From an uncultured Desulfobacca sp. (lineage in GTDB: Bacteria > Desulfobacterota > Desulfobaccia > Desulfobaccales > Desulfobaccaceae), in NCBI GenBank assembly GCA_937958145.1, contig CALGOE010000217.1, positions 1-18,477 on the forward strand: a stretch of 18,477 nt of DNA. The letters are read 5' to 3'. Shown one piece after another: positions 6,341 through 13,917 of this stretch (the stretch's first letter is position 1; each line of letters begins with the position of its first letter). Both the position numbers and the translations under genes were made by a program. Under the pieces are notes generated by a model, which saw only the letters and a list, made by a program, of their open reading frames with translations, was not told the origin of the DNA and searched no databases.

Positions 6341-7705
6341 TCACGCCAGCTCTTGCCGCCGCACCCGCGCCTCCACTTCGGCCTGCCATTGACGCAAAGC
6401 CGGGGTGATCTGCACCGGGTAGGCCGGCGGGTTTTCCAGGCTTTTATACTCCATCGGCAGTTTGGCGAATTCCTGTAAAAAATACTCTCGGCTGGCTTTG
6501 AGGCTTGGCAGAGGCGAGAGGAGCCGTCCCTGGGCCATGACCGGCTGCAACAAAGGCCTGGCATCGGGGATGGTTTCTTCCCGCCGGCCGATGCTGTCGC
6601 CCGCCATCAGCCCTTGGTCATCATATTGTCGGAAAATCTGCTTTTTGTCCACGTACGTTACTTTGCCGGTGGACAGCTTCATGACCGGCCGGCCGCCGTA
6701 GCGGACCAATTTATAGGCACAGTCAAAATAGGGGGCGTCGGCGGAGACGCCCATCTTGGTGCCGACGCCAAAAGCGTCAATCTTGCCGCCGGCGGCCAGC
6801 GTATGGGCGATCTTGGCTTCGTCAAAGCCGCCGCTGGCAAAGATGGTGACGTACTCCAGGCCCGCTTCATCCAGAAGCCGCCGCACGTCGATGCTCAGGG
6901 CCGCCATGTCGCCGCTGTCCAGCCGCACGCCCCGGAGTTTGTGGCCCCGGGCCGCCATCTCTTGGCCTACCTGGATGGCCTTTTTGGCTCCGGCAATGGT
7001 ATCATAAGTGTCGATCAAAAGCACGGTATTTTGGGGAAAGGCCCGGGCAAAGGCCCGGAATGCCTCTATCTCACTGGGAAAGCTGGTGATATAGGAGTGG
7101 GCCATGGTGCCGAAGATGGGCAGATCATAGAGCTTGCCGGCCAAAACGTTGCTGGTGCCGACAAAGCCGGCCAGGTAGCTGGCCCGGGCCACCTTCAGCC
7201 CGGCATCGATGCCTTGGGTCCGGCGCAGGGAGAAATCCACCAGCCGCCGGCCCTGGGCCGCCACCGTGGCCCGGGCCGCCTTGGTGGCGATCAGGGTCTG
7301 CAGGTTGACGGCATTAATAATAAAAGTCTCGGCCAACTGCGCCTCAATAATGGGCCCGCTCACCTCCAGGATCGGTTCATCCTTGAAAAACAGGCTGCCT
7401 TCCGGCAAGGCCCAGACCTCGCCGGTAAACCGGACGGTCTTTAGGTAATCCAGAAAGGCCTTTTGAAAGAGGCGGGTGGATTCCAGGTAGGCCACATCAT
7501 CATCAGAAAAACGCAAGGTGGCAAGATAATGCAGGGCCTCCGCCAGGCCGGCGGCCACAAAAAAGCCCCGGTTCGGAGGGTACTTGCGGATAAAGAGACT
7601 GAAGGTGGCCTCTTCGTGCATGCCCTCCTCAAAATAACTGGCCGCCATGGTCAGTTCATAGAGGTCGGTGAGTAGGGCATATTGTTCACCCGGCGCTTGC
7701 ACCAT
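6341..7705 (-). CDS. pncB: Nicotinate phosphoribosyltransferase
   Basis: Cytoplasmic enzyme of the Preiss-Handler NAD salvage route: nicotinate + PRPP + ATP gives nicotinate mononucleotide. At 454 residues it is the usual length. Motifs in order: LLTDLYELTMAASY (11-24), NLQTLIATKAAR (134-145), DFSLRRTQG (157-165), YLAGFVGTSNV (177-187), GTMAHSYI with the autophosphorylated His203, LIDTYDT (230-236), GVRLDSGD (259-266), ASGGFDE (290-296) and AFGVGTKMG (311-319). A Shine-Dalgarno GGAGG lies 13 nt before the ATG, rather far, but an in-frame TGA at 7717-7715 rules out longer forms; GTG at 7702 is the only close alternative. First gene of a probable pncB-dedA-dedA unit. Confidence 0.95.
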   Translation of the reverse strand: MVQAPGEQYALLTDLYELTMAASYFEEGMHEEATFSLFIRKYPPNRGFFVAAGLAEALHYLATLRFSDDDVAYLESTRLFQKAFLDYLKTVRFTGEVWALPEGSLFFKDEPILEVSGPIIEAQLAETFIINAVNLQTLIATKAARATVAAQGRRLVDFSLRRTQGIDAGLKVARASYLAGFVGTSNVLAGKLYDLPIFGTMAHSYITSFPSEIEAFRAFARAFPQNTVLLIDTYDTIAGAKKAIQVGQEMAARGHKLRGVRLDSGDMAALSIDVRRLLDEAGLEYVTIFASGGFDEAKIAHTLAAGGKIDAFGVGTKMGVSADAPYFDCAYKLVRYGGRPVMKLSTGKVTYVDKKQIFRQYDDQGLMAGDSIGRREETIPDARPLLQPVMAQGRLLSPLPSLKASREYFLQEFAKLPMEYKSLENPPAYPVQITPALRQWQAEVEARVRRQELA

Positions 7706-7740
7706 TGGGCTGCCTCAGCCTCCTTTTTTTATCTTTTTAC

Positions 7741-7770
7741 AAAATAAGGTATAGGGACCCCTCAAGTCAA
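7741..7770 (-). promoter_or_regulatory. Probable promoter of pncB
   Basis: Minus-strand TTGACT (7770-7765), 18-bp spacer, TATTTT (7746-7741). The -35 matches consensus at 5 of 6 bases and the -10 at 4 of 6. Predicted start near 7734, about 29 nt before the pncB ATG. Confidence 0.45.
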
Positions 7771-7816
7771 GGGGAATCGCCCGCCCAGGATCGGTCTGAC
7801 CGGTTTATCCAGATTT

Positions 7817-7832
7817 TTGGCCAGGCACCGGC
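7817..7832 (+). promoter_or_regulatory. Possible sigma54 (-24/-12) promoter, weak
   Basis: TTGGCCAG followed by GCAC and CGGC keeps the essential GG and GC doublets with the correct 10-bp separation. The -12 box reads CGGC instead of TTGC. It lies about 100 bp before the Spy/ZraP-like gene, whose relatives in enterobacteria (zraP) use sigma54. Candidate only. Confidence 0.2.
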
Positions 7833-7935
7833 TGGCCCCCGGAAAAAATCCTCACCGCCGCGCCGATTCTTTCTGCCGCCGGTGTTGTTAGAGGCAAGAG
7901 GCTATGAATCCTCTCTATCTCTCAGGAGGACAGGA

Positions 7936-8421
7936 ATGAAAAACGCTCTGCAGAAAAGTTTTGTGATGTTGACCTTACTGCTGGCCCTTACTTTGGGTTT
8001 GGCAAGCCTGAGCTGGGCCGGCCCCCGGGGCTGGGGTGATTGTTTCGGCATGGGTGATGTCGGCCTGGGCCCCGGCATGGGCCAAAAAGGCGGCCGTGGT
8101 ATGGCCATGATGCAGATGACTCCGGAACAGGCCGGCAAGGCCTTTGACCTGCACCAGAAATTCATGACCGAAACAGCCGACCTGCGGCGCCAGATGCTGG
8201 TGAAACGGGCCGAGCTGGCCGAATTGTGGCGGGCCAAAGACCCGGATCAGGCCAAAATTGCCGCCAAACAGAAAGAGTTGAACACCCTGCGGGATCAATT
8301 CCAGGAAAAGTCCCTGCCCTACCGCGTGGAAATGCGCCAGGTCTGTCCGCTGATGGGCCAGGGCATGGGCATGGGCGGCGGCCCACAGAGCCCGCCTCCG
8401 GCCGCAACCCCGAAAAAATAA
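7936..8421 (+). CDS. Periplasmic Spy/CpxP/ZraP-like metal-sensor or chaperone protein
   Basis: Small exported protein of 161 residues. A Sec signal peptide covers 1-28 (LSWA before GPRG). A Met/Gly-rich stretch (about 29-60: FGMGD, GPGMG, MAMMQM) leads into the family motif MTPEQAGK and a long helical hairpin, LRRQMLVKRAELAELW then PDQAKIAAKQKELNTLRDQF. This arrangement is typical of LTxxQ-motif and heavy-metal-sensor periplasmic proteins that bind metals or unfolded envelope proteins. A second Met/Gly patch (GQGMGMGGG) and a proline-rich end follow. Start: ATG at 7936 with AGGAGG 6 nt upstream, much better than any longer frame. It is divergent from pncB and followed by a strong terminator, so it is probably monocistronic. 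The exact ligand cannot be read from the sequence. Confidence 0.85.
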   Translation: MKNALQKSFVMLTLLLALTLGLASLSWAGPRGWGDCFGMGDVGLGPGMGQKGGRGMAMMQMTPEQAGKAFDLHQKFMTETADLRRQMLVKRAELAELWRAKDPDQAKIAAKQKELNTLRDQFQEKSLPYRVEMRQVCPLMGQGMGMGGGPQSPPPAATPKK

Positions 8422-8465
8422 CCTTCACCTTTACCCTCACCCTAACCATCCTCCCTCCCTCCGGC

Positions 8466-8503
8466 CCGCAGGGGTGAGCCACCCGGCTCACCCTGCGGTT
8501 TTT
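8466..8503 (+). terminator. Rho-independent terminator of the Spy/ZraP-like gene
   Basis: The arms CCGCAGGGGTGAGCC (8466-8480) and GGCTCACCCTGCGG (8485-8498) pair with one bulge around a 4-nt loop, followed by TTTTT. A strong, classical intrinsic terminator 45 bases after the stop codon. Confidence 0.88.
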
Positions 8504-8565
8504 CGTGCGCCCCCGCCCTTAGCGCCGGCAAGAAAACCCCCTTTATCCCCAGAGAAAAAACTTCC

Positions 8566-8594
8566 TTGACAGCGTGCGGCCAAAGCCGTACAAT
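8566..8594 (+). promoter_or_regulatory. Sigma70-type promoter of the TauE/SafE operon
   Basis: TTGACA (8566-8571), exactly 17 bp, TACAAT (8589-8594). The -35 is perfect and the -10 matches at 5 of 6 bases. Start near 8601 gives a leader of about 27 nt before the small membrane protein gene. Confidence 0.85.
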
Positions 8595-8627
8595 GTTTAG
8601 TGAAAATAATCACATACCGAGGTGTTC

Positions 8628-8819
8628 ATGACCGCCTTTTTCCAATGGCTGGCCGCCATCTCTGTCTCCCTAGGGGGACCGGGACAGCCTTTTCAGGCCT
8701 CCTGGCAGTATGTGGCCGCAGCCCTGCTGGCCCCCGCCGTCATCGGCCTGGCCGGGGCAGTGATCATCACCGGCCTGGAAAAGGTCTTTGGCCTCAGGAT
8801 GGGTGGCGGCGGTGTTTAA
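8628..8819 (+). CDS. Small hydrophobic membrane protein upstream of TauE/SafE permease
   Basis: 63 residues with no family I can name. The N-terminal 1-16 is moderately hydrophobic (MTAFFQWLAAISVSLG). A clear transmembrane helix covers about 28-50 (YVAAALLAPAVIGLAGAVIITGL), followed by a short basic/glycine end. The ATG at 8628 is preceded by GAGGTG at close spacing; a GTG two codons earlier is possible. A near-consensus promoter lies just upstream and the permease gene starts 72 bp downstream on the same strand. The two are probably co-transcribed, and this protein may be an accessory subunit of the permease. That role is inferred from position only. Confidence 0.6.
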   Translation: MTAFFQWLAAISVSLGGPGQPFQASWQYVAAALLAPAVIGLAGAVIITGLEKVFGLRMGGGGV

Positions 8820-8891
8820 TATTTCCCTGGCCTCGGCCCCCCATTCTTGGTCTTTGCCGCCAACCCTGCGGCTTCAGGATGAGAACACGCC

Positions 8892-9896
8892 ATGGAACTG
8901 ACGTTGCCGATTGCCAGCTATTGGCAGACTTTTTTATATCCCGAATTGGCTAAAGCAGCCGCCCCCCTTCAGGGTTGGTTTTATACGATCCAGGCCCAGG
9001 GCACCCTGGTTGTGTCCCTGCCGGTTCTGATTCTGGTGGGGTTGGCGGTCGGTATTCTGTCCGGGATCTATGGCGTTGCCGGCGGCTTTTTTCTCACGCC
9101 CTGGCTGAATCTCTTCTTCCAGGTGCCTTATAATGTCGCTGTGGGCACCGACCTGACGCAAATGATCGGCACCGCCACCATGGCCAGGGTGCGGCAGGGT
9201 GGCGAAGGCTATGTGGATTATAAGCTGGGACTGCTGATGTTCGCCGGCAGTGTGGTGGGGGTGGAACTGGGCGCCCGGCTGCTGGAAGGGCTGAAGCTGA
9301 GCGGCCGGGTGCCTGTGCTGGGCAATCTCTCCTGGCTGCAACTCATCATGTCGTTGGTCTATGGCCTGCTCCTGGCTTGGATCGGTTCCCTGGTCTGGCG
9401 CGAGGCCAAAGCGGCCTGGCTGCGGCAAACTGCACCCATGGCAGCAGCAGCCATGGCCCCGGCCGGAGCCAATCGCCTGCGGACGGTCAACCTGCCGCCT
9501 TTCATCTCTTTGCCGGCCTCCGGGGTCGAGAGCATTTCCCTGTGGGTTGTCCTGGGAGTGGGGTTTTGCAGCGGCCTGCTCACCGGCCTGTTGGGCGTCA
9601 GCGGCAGTTTTGTGCGCATGCCGGCCCTGATCTATGTCTTGGGGGTGCCCACCGTGGTGTCCATCGGCACCAATCTCTTTGAACTCCTCCTCACCTCCAT
9701 CTACGGCACCCTGACCCATAGCCTGAAGGGCAACGTCGAGTTGGCTCTGGTGGTGATTCTCTTGCTGGCTGGCCTGGTCGGCCGGCAGATCGGAGCAGCG
9801 GTGCAGCGCCGCCTGACCCATCCGGTCTGGCAGTTTCTCCTGGCCGGGCTGTTTTTTGTCACGATAGCGTTTATGGTGTTGAAATTATTCCGCTAA
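8892..9896 (+). CDS. TauE/SafE-family (sulfite/organosulfur exporter family) permease
   Basis: Polytopic membrane protein of 334 residues, TauE/SafE (DUF81) family, whose members move sulfite, sulfoacetate or other small sulfur-containing anions. The family's internal duplication is visible. The N-terminal half has LAVGILSGIYGVAGGFFLTPWL (about 51-72) and GTDLTQMIG (85-93). The C-terminal half has FCSGLLTGLLGVSGSFVRMPAL (about 225-246) and SIGTNLFELLLTS (257-269). A hydrophilic Ala/Arg-rich loop of about 35 residues (170-205) joins them. The first 40 residues are an extra amphipathic leader. The Shine-Dalgarno site (AGGA) is weak and 11 nt from the ATG. Substrate cannot be assigned; a sulfur compound would fit a sulfur-metabolising host. 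Confidence 0.88.
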   Translation: MELTLPIASYWQTFLYPELAKAAAPLQGWFYTIQAQGTLVVSLPVLILVGLAVGILSGIYGVAGGFFLTPWLNLFFQVPYNVAVGTDLTQMIGTATMARVRQGGEGYVDYKLGLLMFAGSVVGVELGARLLEGLKLSGRVPVLGNLSWLQLIMSLVYGLLLAWIGSLVWREAKAAWLRQTAPMAAAAMAPAGANRLRTVNLPPFISLPASGVESISLWVVLGVGFCSGLLTGLLGVSGSFVRMPALIYVLGVPTVVSIGTNLFELLLTSIYGTLTHSLKGNVELALVVILLLAGLVGRQIGAAVQRRLTHPVWQFLLAGLFFVTIAFMVLKLFR

Positions 9897-9950
9897 GCCG
9901 GTGTCGGGCTGGCAGTGCATCATGCTTCCCCGTCCTGTGGCAGCAACTCC

Positions 9951-10340
9951 TTAAACCTGTTGCCCCCGCCCTGCTGCCTTGGTCTGCAGCAGAACCGCCA
10001 CGGTTTCCTTCAAACGGACCGGATTTTCGTCTTTTTCCAAAAAAACGGCATGGTGGAGCGAGGCCAAGGTCTGGGGATTCTCGGGTTGGAAGGAATGAAT
10101 CAACACCGGCAGATGGGGATAAAAGGTCTGCAGTTGGGTCAGAAGATCGGCCTCAAACACATACGGTACTTCCAAGTCCAGGATGAGAAGATCAAACTTC
10201 TCCCCACCCCCCAGCACCGTCAATATTTCCTGGGCTGACCTGGCTATCGCCACCGTGTAGCCTTCTGTTTCCAATTCCCGCTTGAGAAACTCCCGGACAT
10301 GCCGATTCCGGTCAGCAAGCAGGAGCCGCACTGATTGCAA
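9951..10340 (-). CDS. Stand-alone response-regulator receiver domain protein
   Basis: A CheY-like receiver of 129 residues with no output domain. Phosphoacceptor Asp55 (LILDLEVPY), Ser83 (VLIHS, the Thr/Ser switch position) and Lys103 (FLEKD) are present. The acidic pair at the end of the first strand is reduced to Asp10 followed by Arg11 (LLLADRN), so a usual Mg-ligand Asp is missing and phosphorylation may be weak. TTG at 10340 has GAAAGG about 9 nt upstream; GTG at 10331 is an alternative. It lies downstream of the sigma54 activator on the same strand, separated by 218 bp, so it may be transcribed separately. Partner kinase unknown; the adjacent sensor kinase is a candidate by position only. 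Confidence 0.8.
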   Translation of the reverse strand: MQSVRLLLADRNRHVREFLKRELETEGYTVAIARSAQEILTVLGGGEKFDLLILDLEVPYVFEADLLTQLQTFYPHLPVLIHSFQPENPQTLASLHHAVFLEKDENPVRLKETVAVLLQTKAAGRGQQV

Positions 10341-10558
10341 GAATCCGGACCTTTCCTCGGTGTATTCGCCATATGCAATTGCAACAACGATACCACCTGG
10401 CCAGGAGGCCTAAAATTGCTGCAGAAATGGATCATATCCGGAGAGATCCGCAGGCGGACCGCAGGTCATGAGGGAAAATCTGTCGGGATTTTTTACAAAG
10501 TGTAAATTCTCGCAGGCAGCGGTCCAGTACTCAGCCCGAGGGAGAAACCTGGGAAGTC

Positions 10559-11989
10559 TTATTCCTCTTCGGCTTTGATGGAGGTCTCCAGGCGGAGGCG
10601 GTATTTATCGATCTTGGCCTGCAAGGTCGGCCGGGACAGGCCCAGCAGTTTGGCGGCCCGGGTTCGATTGCCGGAGGTGAGCGCCAAAGCCTCGCTCACC
10701 AGGATACTGGCAAACCGATCCATAAAAACTTCAAAGGCATTGGCTTCGGGACTGCGCAGCAATTCCTCCCGGACCCATTGGTGCAGGCAGGCCAAAATAT
10801 CTTTGTCGGAGGCCGCCCGGGTGACGCTGGTGAGGATCTGGGAGACTTCTTCCGGGCGGATCAGATACCCCCGGCTGAAAATCAGGGCTTTTTGGATGGT
10901 ATTGGCCAATTCCCGCACATTCCCCGGCCATTGGTACTGACGCAGGACCTCTTTGGCCTCCGGTGTCATGCCAGGATTGTTCAGGCCCATTTCCAGGGCA
11001 AAGCGGGCCAGAAAATACTCAGCCAGGGCCGGGATGTCATCCAGCCGCTCCCGGAGCGGCGGCAGCCAGATGGTTACCACTTTCAGACGATAATAGAGAT
11101 CCTCCCGGAACCGCCCCTCTGCCAGGGCGGCCTCCAGATCCCGATTCGTGGCGGCAATGATCCGCACGTCCACGGGAATAGGGTCGCGGCCGCCCAGGCG
11201 CTCAATGCTTTTCTCCTGCAGGAGGCGGAGGATCTTGGCCTGGATGCTGAACGGCATATCCCCGATTTCATCCAAAAAGACCGTGCCTCCGTGGGCCTGT
11301 TCGATCTTCCCCACCCGGCGGGTCAGGGCCCCGGTAAAGGCCCCTTTTTCAAAGCCGAACAGTTCGCTTTCCAGCAGGGTCTCGGGAATGGCGACGCAGT
11401 TGATGACCAGAAAAGGTTTATTGGCCCTCAGGCTGTGTTGATAGATGGCCCGGGCCACCAATTCTTTGCCGGTGCCGGATTCTCCCCGCAGCAGGACGGT
11501 GGCATCCGTGGGCGCCACCCGGCCGATGGCTTTATACACCTCCTGCATGGGCCGGCTGCGGCCGATAATGGCATCCCCTTTCACCGTCCCCGGGTCCCGA
11601 TTCACTTCGACGGTGGCGCGCATGATCCGGCCCGCCTCCAGGGCCTGAGTAATCGTGGCCAGGATATCAGGGATCTCAAAGGGCTTCAGAATATAGTCAT
11701 ACGCCCCTAATTTGGTGGCTTCGATGGCGGTTTCGGTGGTGCCGAAGGCCGTCATGATAATAACCGGCAATTTGGGCTGCAAGGCATGAATGGCCTGAAA
11801 GGCCTCCAAGCCGCTCTTGCCCGGCATGCGGATGTCCATGATCACCAGGTCGGGCGGCTGCCGGCGCACCAGTTCTATGGCCGCGTCGCCATCCGCGGCA
11901 GTTGCCACCTGATGCCCTTCGGCGGCCAGAAGCTTGCTGAAACTCAGACGCAATTGGGGATCGTCGTCAACTATTAAGATGGTTCCCAT
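10559..11989 (-). CDS. NtrC-family sigma54-dependent response regulator
   Basis: Three-domain activator of 476 residues. The receiver (1-120) has Asp8-Asp9-Asp10, phospho-Asp52, Thr80 and Lys102. The AAA+ domain (about 140-375) has Walker A GESGTGKE (169-176), the sigma54-contact loop GAFTGA (216-221), Walker B GGTVFLDEIGD (234-244) and RFREDLYYRL (293-302) with arginine-finger residues. The C-terminal Fis-type helix-turn-helix (about 436-465) contains TRAAKLLGLSRPTLQAKI. It therefore should bind an enhancer and use ATP to open sigma54 promoters when phosphorylated. Its ATG overlaps the end of the kinase gene by 23 bp, with GGAAG inside the kinase gene as ribosome site, so the two are translationally coupled. 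Target genes unknown. Confidence 0.96.
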   Translation of the reverse strand: MGTILIVDDDPQLRLSFSKLLAAEGHQVATAADGDAAIELVRRQPPDLVIMDIRMPGKSGLEAFQAIHALQPKLPVIIMTAFGTTETAIEATKLGAYDYILKPFEIPDILATITQALEAGRIMRATVEVNRDPGTVKGDAIIGRSRPMQEVYKAIGRVAPTDATVLLRGESGTGKELVARAIYQHSLRANKPFLVINCVAIPETLLESELFGFEKGAFTGALTRRVGKIEQAHGGTVFLDEIGDMPFSIQAKILRLLQEKSIERLGGRDPIPVDVRIIAATNRDLEAALAEGRFREDLYYRLKVVTIWLPPLRERLDDIPALAEYFLARFALEMGLNNPGMTPEAKEVLRQYQWPGNVRELANTIQKALIFSRGYLIRPEEVSQILTSVTRAASDKDILACLHQWVREELLRSPEANAFEVFMDRFASILVSEALALTSGNRTRAAKLLGLSRPTLQAKIDKYRLRLETSIKAEEE

Positions 11990-13457
11990 GTTTGATCTTC
12001 CGTAAAGGCAGGGTCAGGATAAACGTCGCGCCCTGACCGGGCCGTGAGTGCACACGAATGCTGCCCCCGTGCTCTTCCATGATACGCGCCGCAATGCTGA
12101 GGCCCAAACCCGTCCCTTCTTCTTTGGCCGAAAAAAACGGTTGAAAAATCTTGTCCTGAATGGCCGGGGGGATGCCCGGCCCGGTGTCCTGCAGCCGGAT
12201 CTGGACCACCCGACCGATGCCGGCCAGAAAATCCTCTTCTTCCGTGATGGTGATTTGCCCGTTTTTCCCCATGGCTTCACAGGCATTCACCATCAGGTTG
12301 ACCAGGACTTCCTTCAATTGATCAGGGTCGGCCCAGATCTCCGGCAACATCTGGCGACGCTGCACCGTTACCGTCACCTGGAAGGATTCCAGGCGGGGCC
12401 GGAGGAGGGTAATGGCCCAATCCACCACCGTCGACGGACTGATCTGCTGAATCTTCAATTTCGGCGGCCGGGAATATTCCAAAAAATTCCTGACGATGGC
12501 GTCAATCTGTCTGATTTCCTGGGAAATCACCTCCAAATCCTCCTGTTGCTCCGGGGTCAGATTCAAGTGCCGGCGCATAGAATACAACCGCATTTTTACC
12601 GAGGTCAAGGGATTGCGGATACTATGGGCCACGCCGGCCGCCAATTTTCCGACCATGGCCAGTTTCTCGGATTGCACCAACGTTACCTGACTCCGTTTCA
12701 ACTGGGACTGGGCCAGATCCACATCTTCGCGCAGGGTATGGACTTTCTGGCTCAGGGCCTGCACCTCGTCCAGAGGCGCCTCGGCCAGGCCGGCCGGGTT
12801 CGATTCCCGGAGCAAGTCCCGGATGGGGCCCAGGATCTGCTTTATCAGGGTATACCCCAAGAGCAGCCCCATGACGGCGATGCCCGTGATCAGAACCAAG
12901 GCCGTGTGGGTAATGACCTTGGCCTGAAAGCGGCTTACCGCTTTTGCTTCAGCAATCCGCTGTTCATGGATAAGCTTGTAGCGGTCGCAGAGCAGGAAGA
13001 GGTCGTTGAACTGGCGGCGCAGCTGGCGATGCATCTCGGCCCCGGCAGTCTTGTGCCCCTGTTGATAAAAGGCTATCACCTGCTCGCGGCCTTGCCGATA
13101 GTCCTGATAGGCATTGCCGATGGCATCCAACAGATCGTTCAAAAAAGGCGTATTAGCCGAAGCTTTGGCCCGTTCCAGCCAGTGCAGGAAATTCTGGTGA
13201 TGCTCTGCCAACCGGTTCAGCCACTCCGGATCCTGATCCAAAGAAAAATAGGTGACATAGCCCTTTTGCCGCAACAGGGCCGACTCCAGCCGTTCCGCCG
13301 CCCGATACGACGCCACGTTCTGATCAATGAGGTCGGTCACCAGCGAATCGATGGCGTCCGTGTGCCACACCGTGACCAGCCCGCCCCCCAGCGCCGTCAA
13401 CATGAGGCCCCCCAAGAGCAAAAAAACGCGGCTTTGCAGGCTCAAGCGCTTCCACAT
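11967..13457 (-). CDS. Membrane sensor histidine kinase, partner of the sigma54 activator
   Basis: 496 residues. A transmembrane helix at about 11-31 and another at 182-204 bracket a periplasmic region (32-181) that looks all-helical, with many Gln, Glu and Leu, like four-helix-bundle ligand domains. A HAMP-like linker follows (205-240), then a coiled coil. The HisKA domain carries phospho-His278 in GVAHSIRNPLTS. The ATPase domain has N box NLMVNACEAM (387-396), G1 DTGPGIP (424-430), F box FQPFFSAKEEGTG and G2 GLGLSIA. It should phosphorylate the overlapping downstream regulator. The signal sensed cannot be read from the sequence; there is no PAS domain. The start ATG at 13457 has no strong Shine-Dalgarno site. 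NtrB/ZraS-like in kinase core. Confidence 0.95.
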   Translation of the reverse strand: MWKRLSLQSRVFLLLGGLMLTALGGGLVTVWHTDAIDSLVTDLIDQNVASYRAAERLESALLRQKGYVTYFSLDQDPEWLNRLAEHHQNFLHWLERAKASANTPFLNDLLDAIGNAYQDYRQGREQVIAFYQQGHKTAGAEMHRQLRRQFNDLFLLCDRYKLIHEQRIAEAKAVSRFQAKVITHTALVLITGIAVMGLLLGYTLIKQILGPIRDLLRESNPAGLAEAPLDEVQALSQKVHTLREDVDLAQSQLKRSQVTLVQSEKLAMVGKLAAGVAHSIRNPLTSVKMRLYSMRRHLNLTPEQQEDLEVISQEIRQIDAIVRNFLEYSRPPKLKIQQISPSTVVDWAITLLRPRLESFQVTVTVQRRQMLPEIWADPDQLKEVLVNLMVNACEAMGKNGQITITEEEDFLAGIGRVVQIRLQDTGPGIPPAIQDKIFQPFFSAKEEGTGLGLSIAARIMEEHGGSIRVHSRPGQGATFILTLPLRKIKHGNHLNS

Positions 13458-13502
13458 AAGGCATCACGGTCCCGGTCCTGGCCGCGGCCGCGGTACCGGC
13501 AG

Positions 13503-13527
13503 GTTGTCAGTCGAGCTTTCTGACAAC
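13503..13527. promoter_or_regulatory. Inverted repeat in the kinase-operon leader (possible operator)
   Basis: The arms GTTGTCAG (13503-13510) and CTGACAAC (13520-13527) are exact reverse complements around a 9-bp spacer. It lies between the predicted kinase promoter and the kinase start codon. Could be a regulator site or an RNA hairpin; which regulator is unknown. Confidence 0.4.
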
Positions 13528-13544
13528 AATCTCCTCTCTTATTA

Positions 13545-13573
13545 AGTATACCATACGAATCTCGGGACATCAG
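13545..13573 (-). promoter_or_regulatory. Probable promoter of the kinase-regulator operon
   Basis: Minus-strand extended -10, TGG followed by TATACT (13550-13545, 5 of 6 to consensus). The -35 region CTGATG is poor at 17-bp spacing, which fits an extended -10 promoter. Predicted start about 80 nt upstream of the kinase ATG. Confidence 0.45.
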
Positions 13574-13830
13574 AGAACTGTTTGTGAAATCCCGTCGCGG
13601 CCCTGGGTGCAGACCACCAAGCCGGGCCGATTTCGCGGCGATGGCCCTGGTTGCGGCGGTTGTCGCTTGGCCGGCTCTGCGCTGGGCCAAAACTGCGGCC
13701 GGGGCGTAGTCAGGAGGCTGTTGGTTAAACTTCCGTAGCTCTTGGCTGTAAAGTATTCAGGCAATATTGGAGAAAAATCCTCGTTGGTGCAAACATGATA
13801 AAAGATTTTTTTCACAAAAACATTATTTGC

Positions 13831-13859
13831 TTGACATCCTCCGAAAATCCCCGTATTTT
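13831..13859 (+). promoter_or_regulatory. mraZ (dcw cluster) promoter
   Basis: TTGACA (13831-13836), 17 bp, TATTTT (13854-13859). The -35 is perfect and the -10 matches at 4 of 6 bases. A/T-rich DNA just upstream could serve as an UP element. Transcription should start near 13866, just before the MraZ boxes. Confidence 0.75.
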
Positions 13860-13868
13860 GATCGCCAG

Positions 13869-13913
13869 TGGGAGAAAGTGGTTTTATGTGGAGCAAATTG
13901 GGGAATAGGGGGC
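13869..13913 (+). promoter_or_regulatory. MraZ-binding direct repeats (operator)
   Basis: TGGGA at 13869, TGGTT at 13879, TGGAG at 13889, TGGGG at 13899 and GGGGC at 13909 recur with an exact 10-bp period. MraZ is known to bind TGGG-type repeats of this spacing ahead of mraZ. Here they fill the leader between the transcription start and the mraZ start codon, and the last repeat coincides with the Shine-Dalgarno site, which would allow autorepression. Confidence 0.75.
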
Positions 13914-13917
13914 CACA

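Larger units (their letters stand above)
13458..13830. other. Divergent intergenic region between kinase operon and mraZ
   Basis: Together with the mraZ promoter and boxes this makes a 460-bp gap with no secure gene. It holds the kinase promoter and inverted repeat. Positions 13574-13709 are GC-rich and contain a 41-codon plus-strand frame from GTG 13584, whose product ends with one hydrophobic helix (MALVAAVVAWPALRWA), without a Shine-Dalgarno site. From about 13720 the DNA becomes AT-rich, and the A/T runs at 13800-13830 could act as an UP element for the mraZ promoter. Confidence 0.45.

Noticed and set aside
6214..6564. Minus-strand frame reading through the pncB end, the G-run tract and the palindrome
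   Set aside because: It overlaps pncB out of frame, and its end is simply the translated repeat.
8424..8460. Pyrimidine-rich CCCT-type tract after the Spy/ZraP-like gene
   Set aside because: Spacing is irregular, unlike the exact heptamer tracts elsewhere; no function evident.
10244..10435. 63-codon minus-strand frame before the receiver gene
   Set aside because: It overlaps the receiver gene in another frame and shows no domain.
12794..12810. tRNA T-arm look-alike (CCGGGTTCGATTCCCGG)
   Set aside because: It lies inside the kinase gene and no matching acceptor, D or anticodon arms are found upstream.
12048..13523. 491-codon open frame on the plus strand
   Set aside because: Antisense shadow of the sensor kinase. 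The product has no family motifs, while the minus strand encodes a complete kinase.
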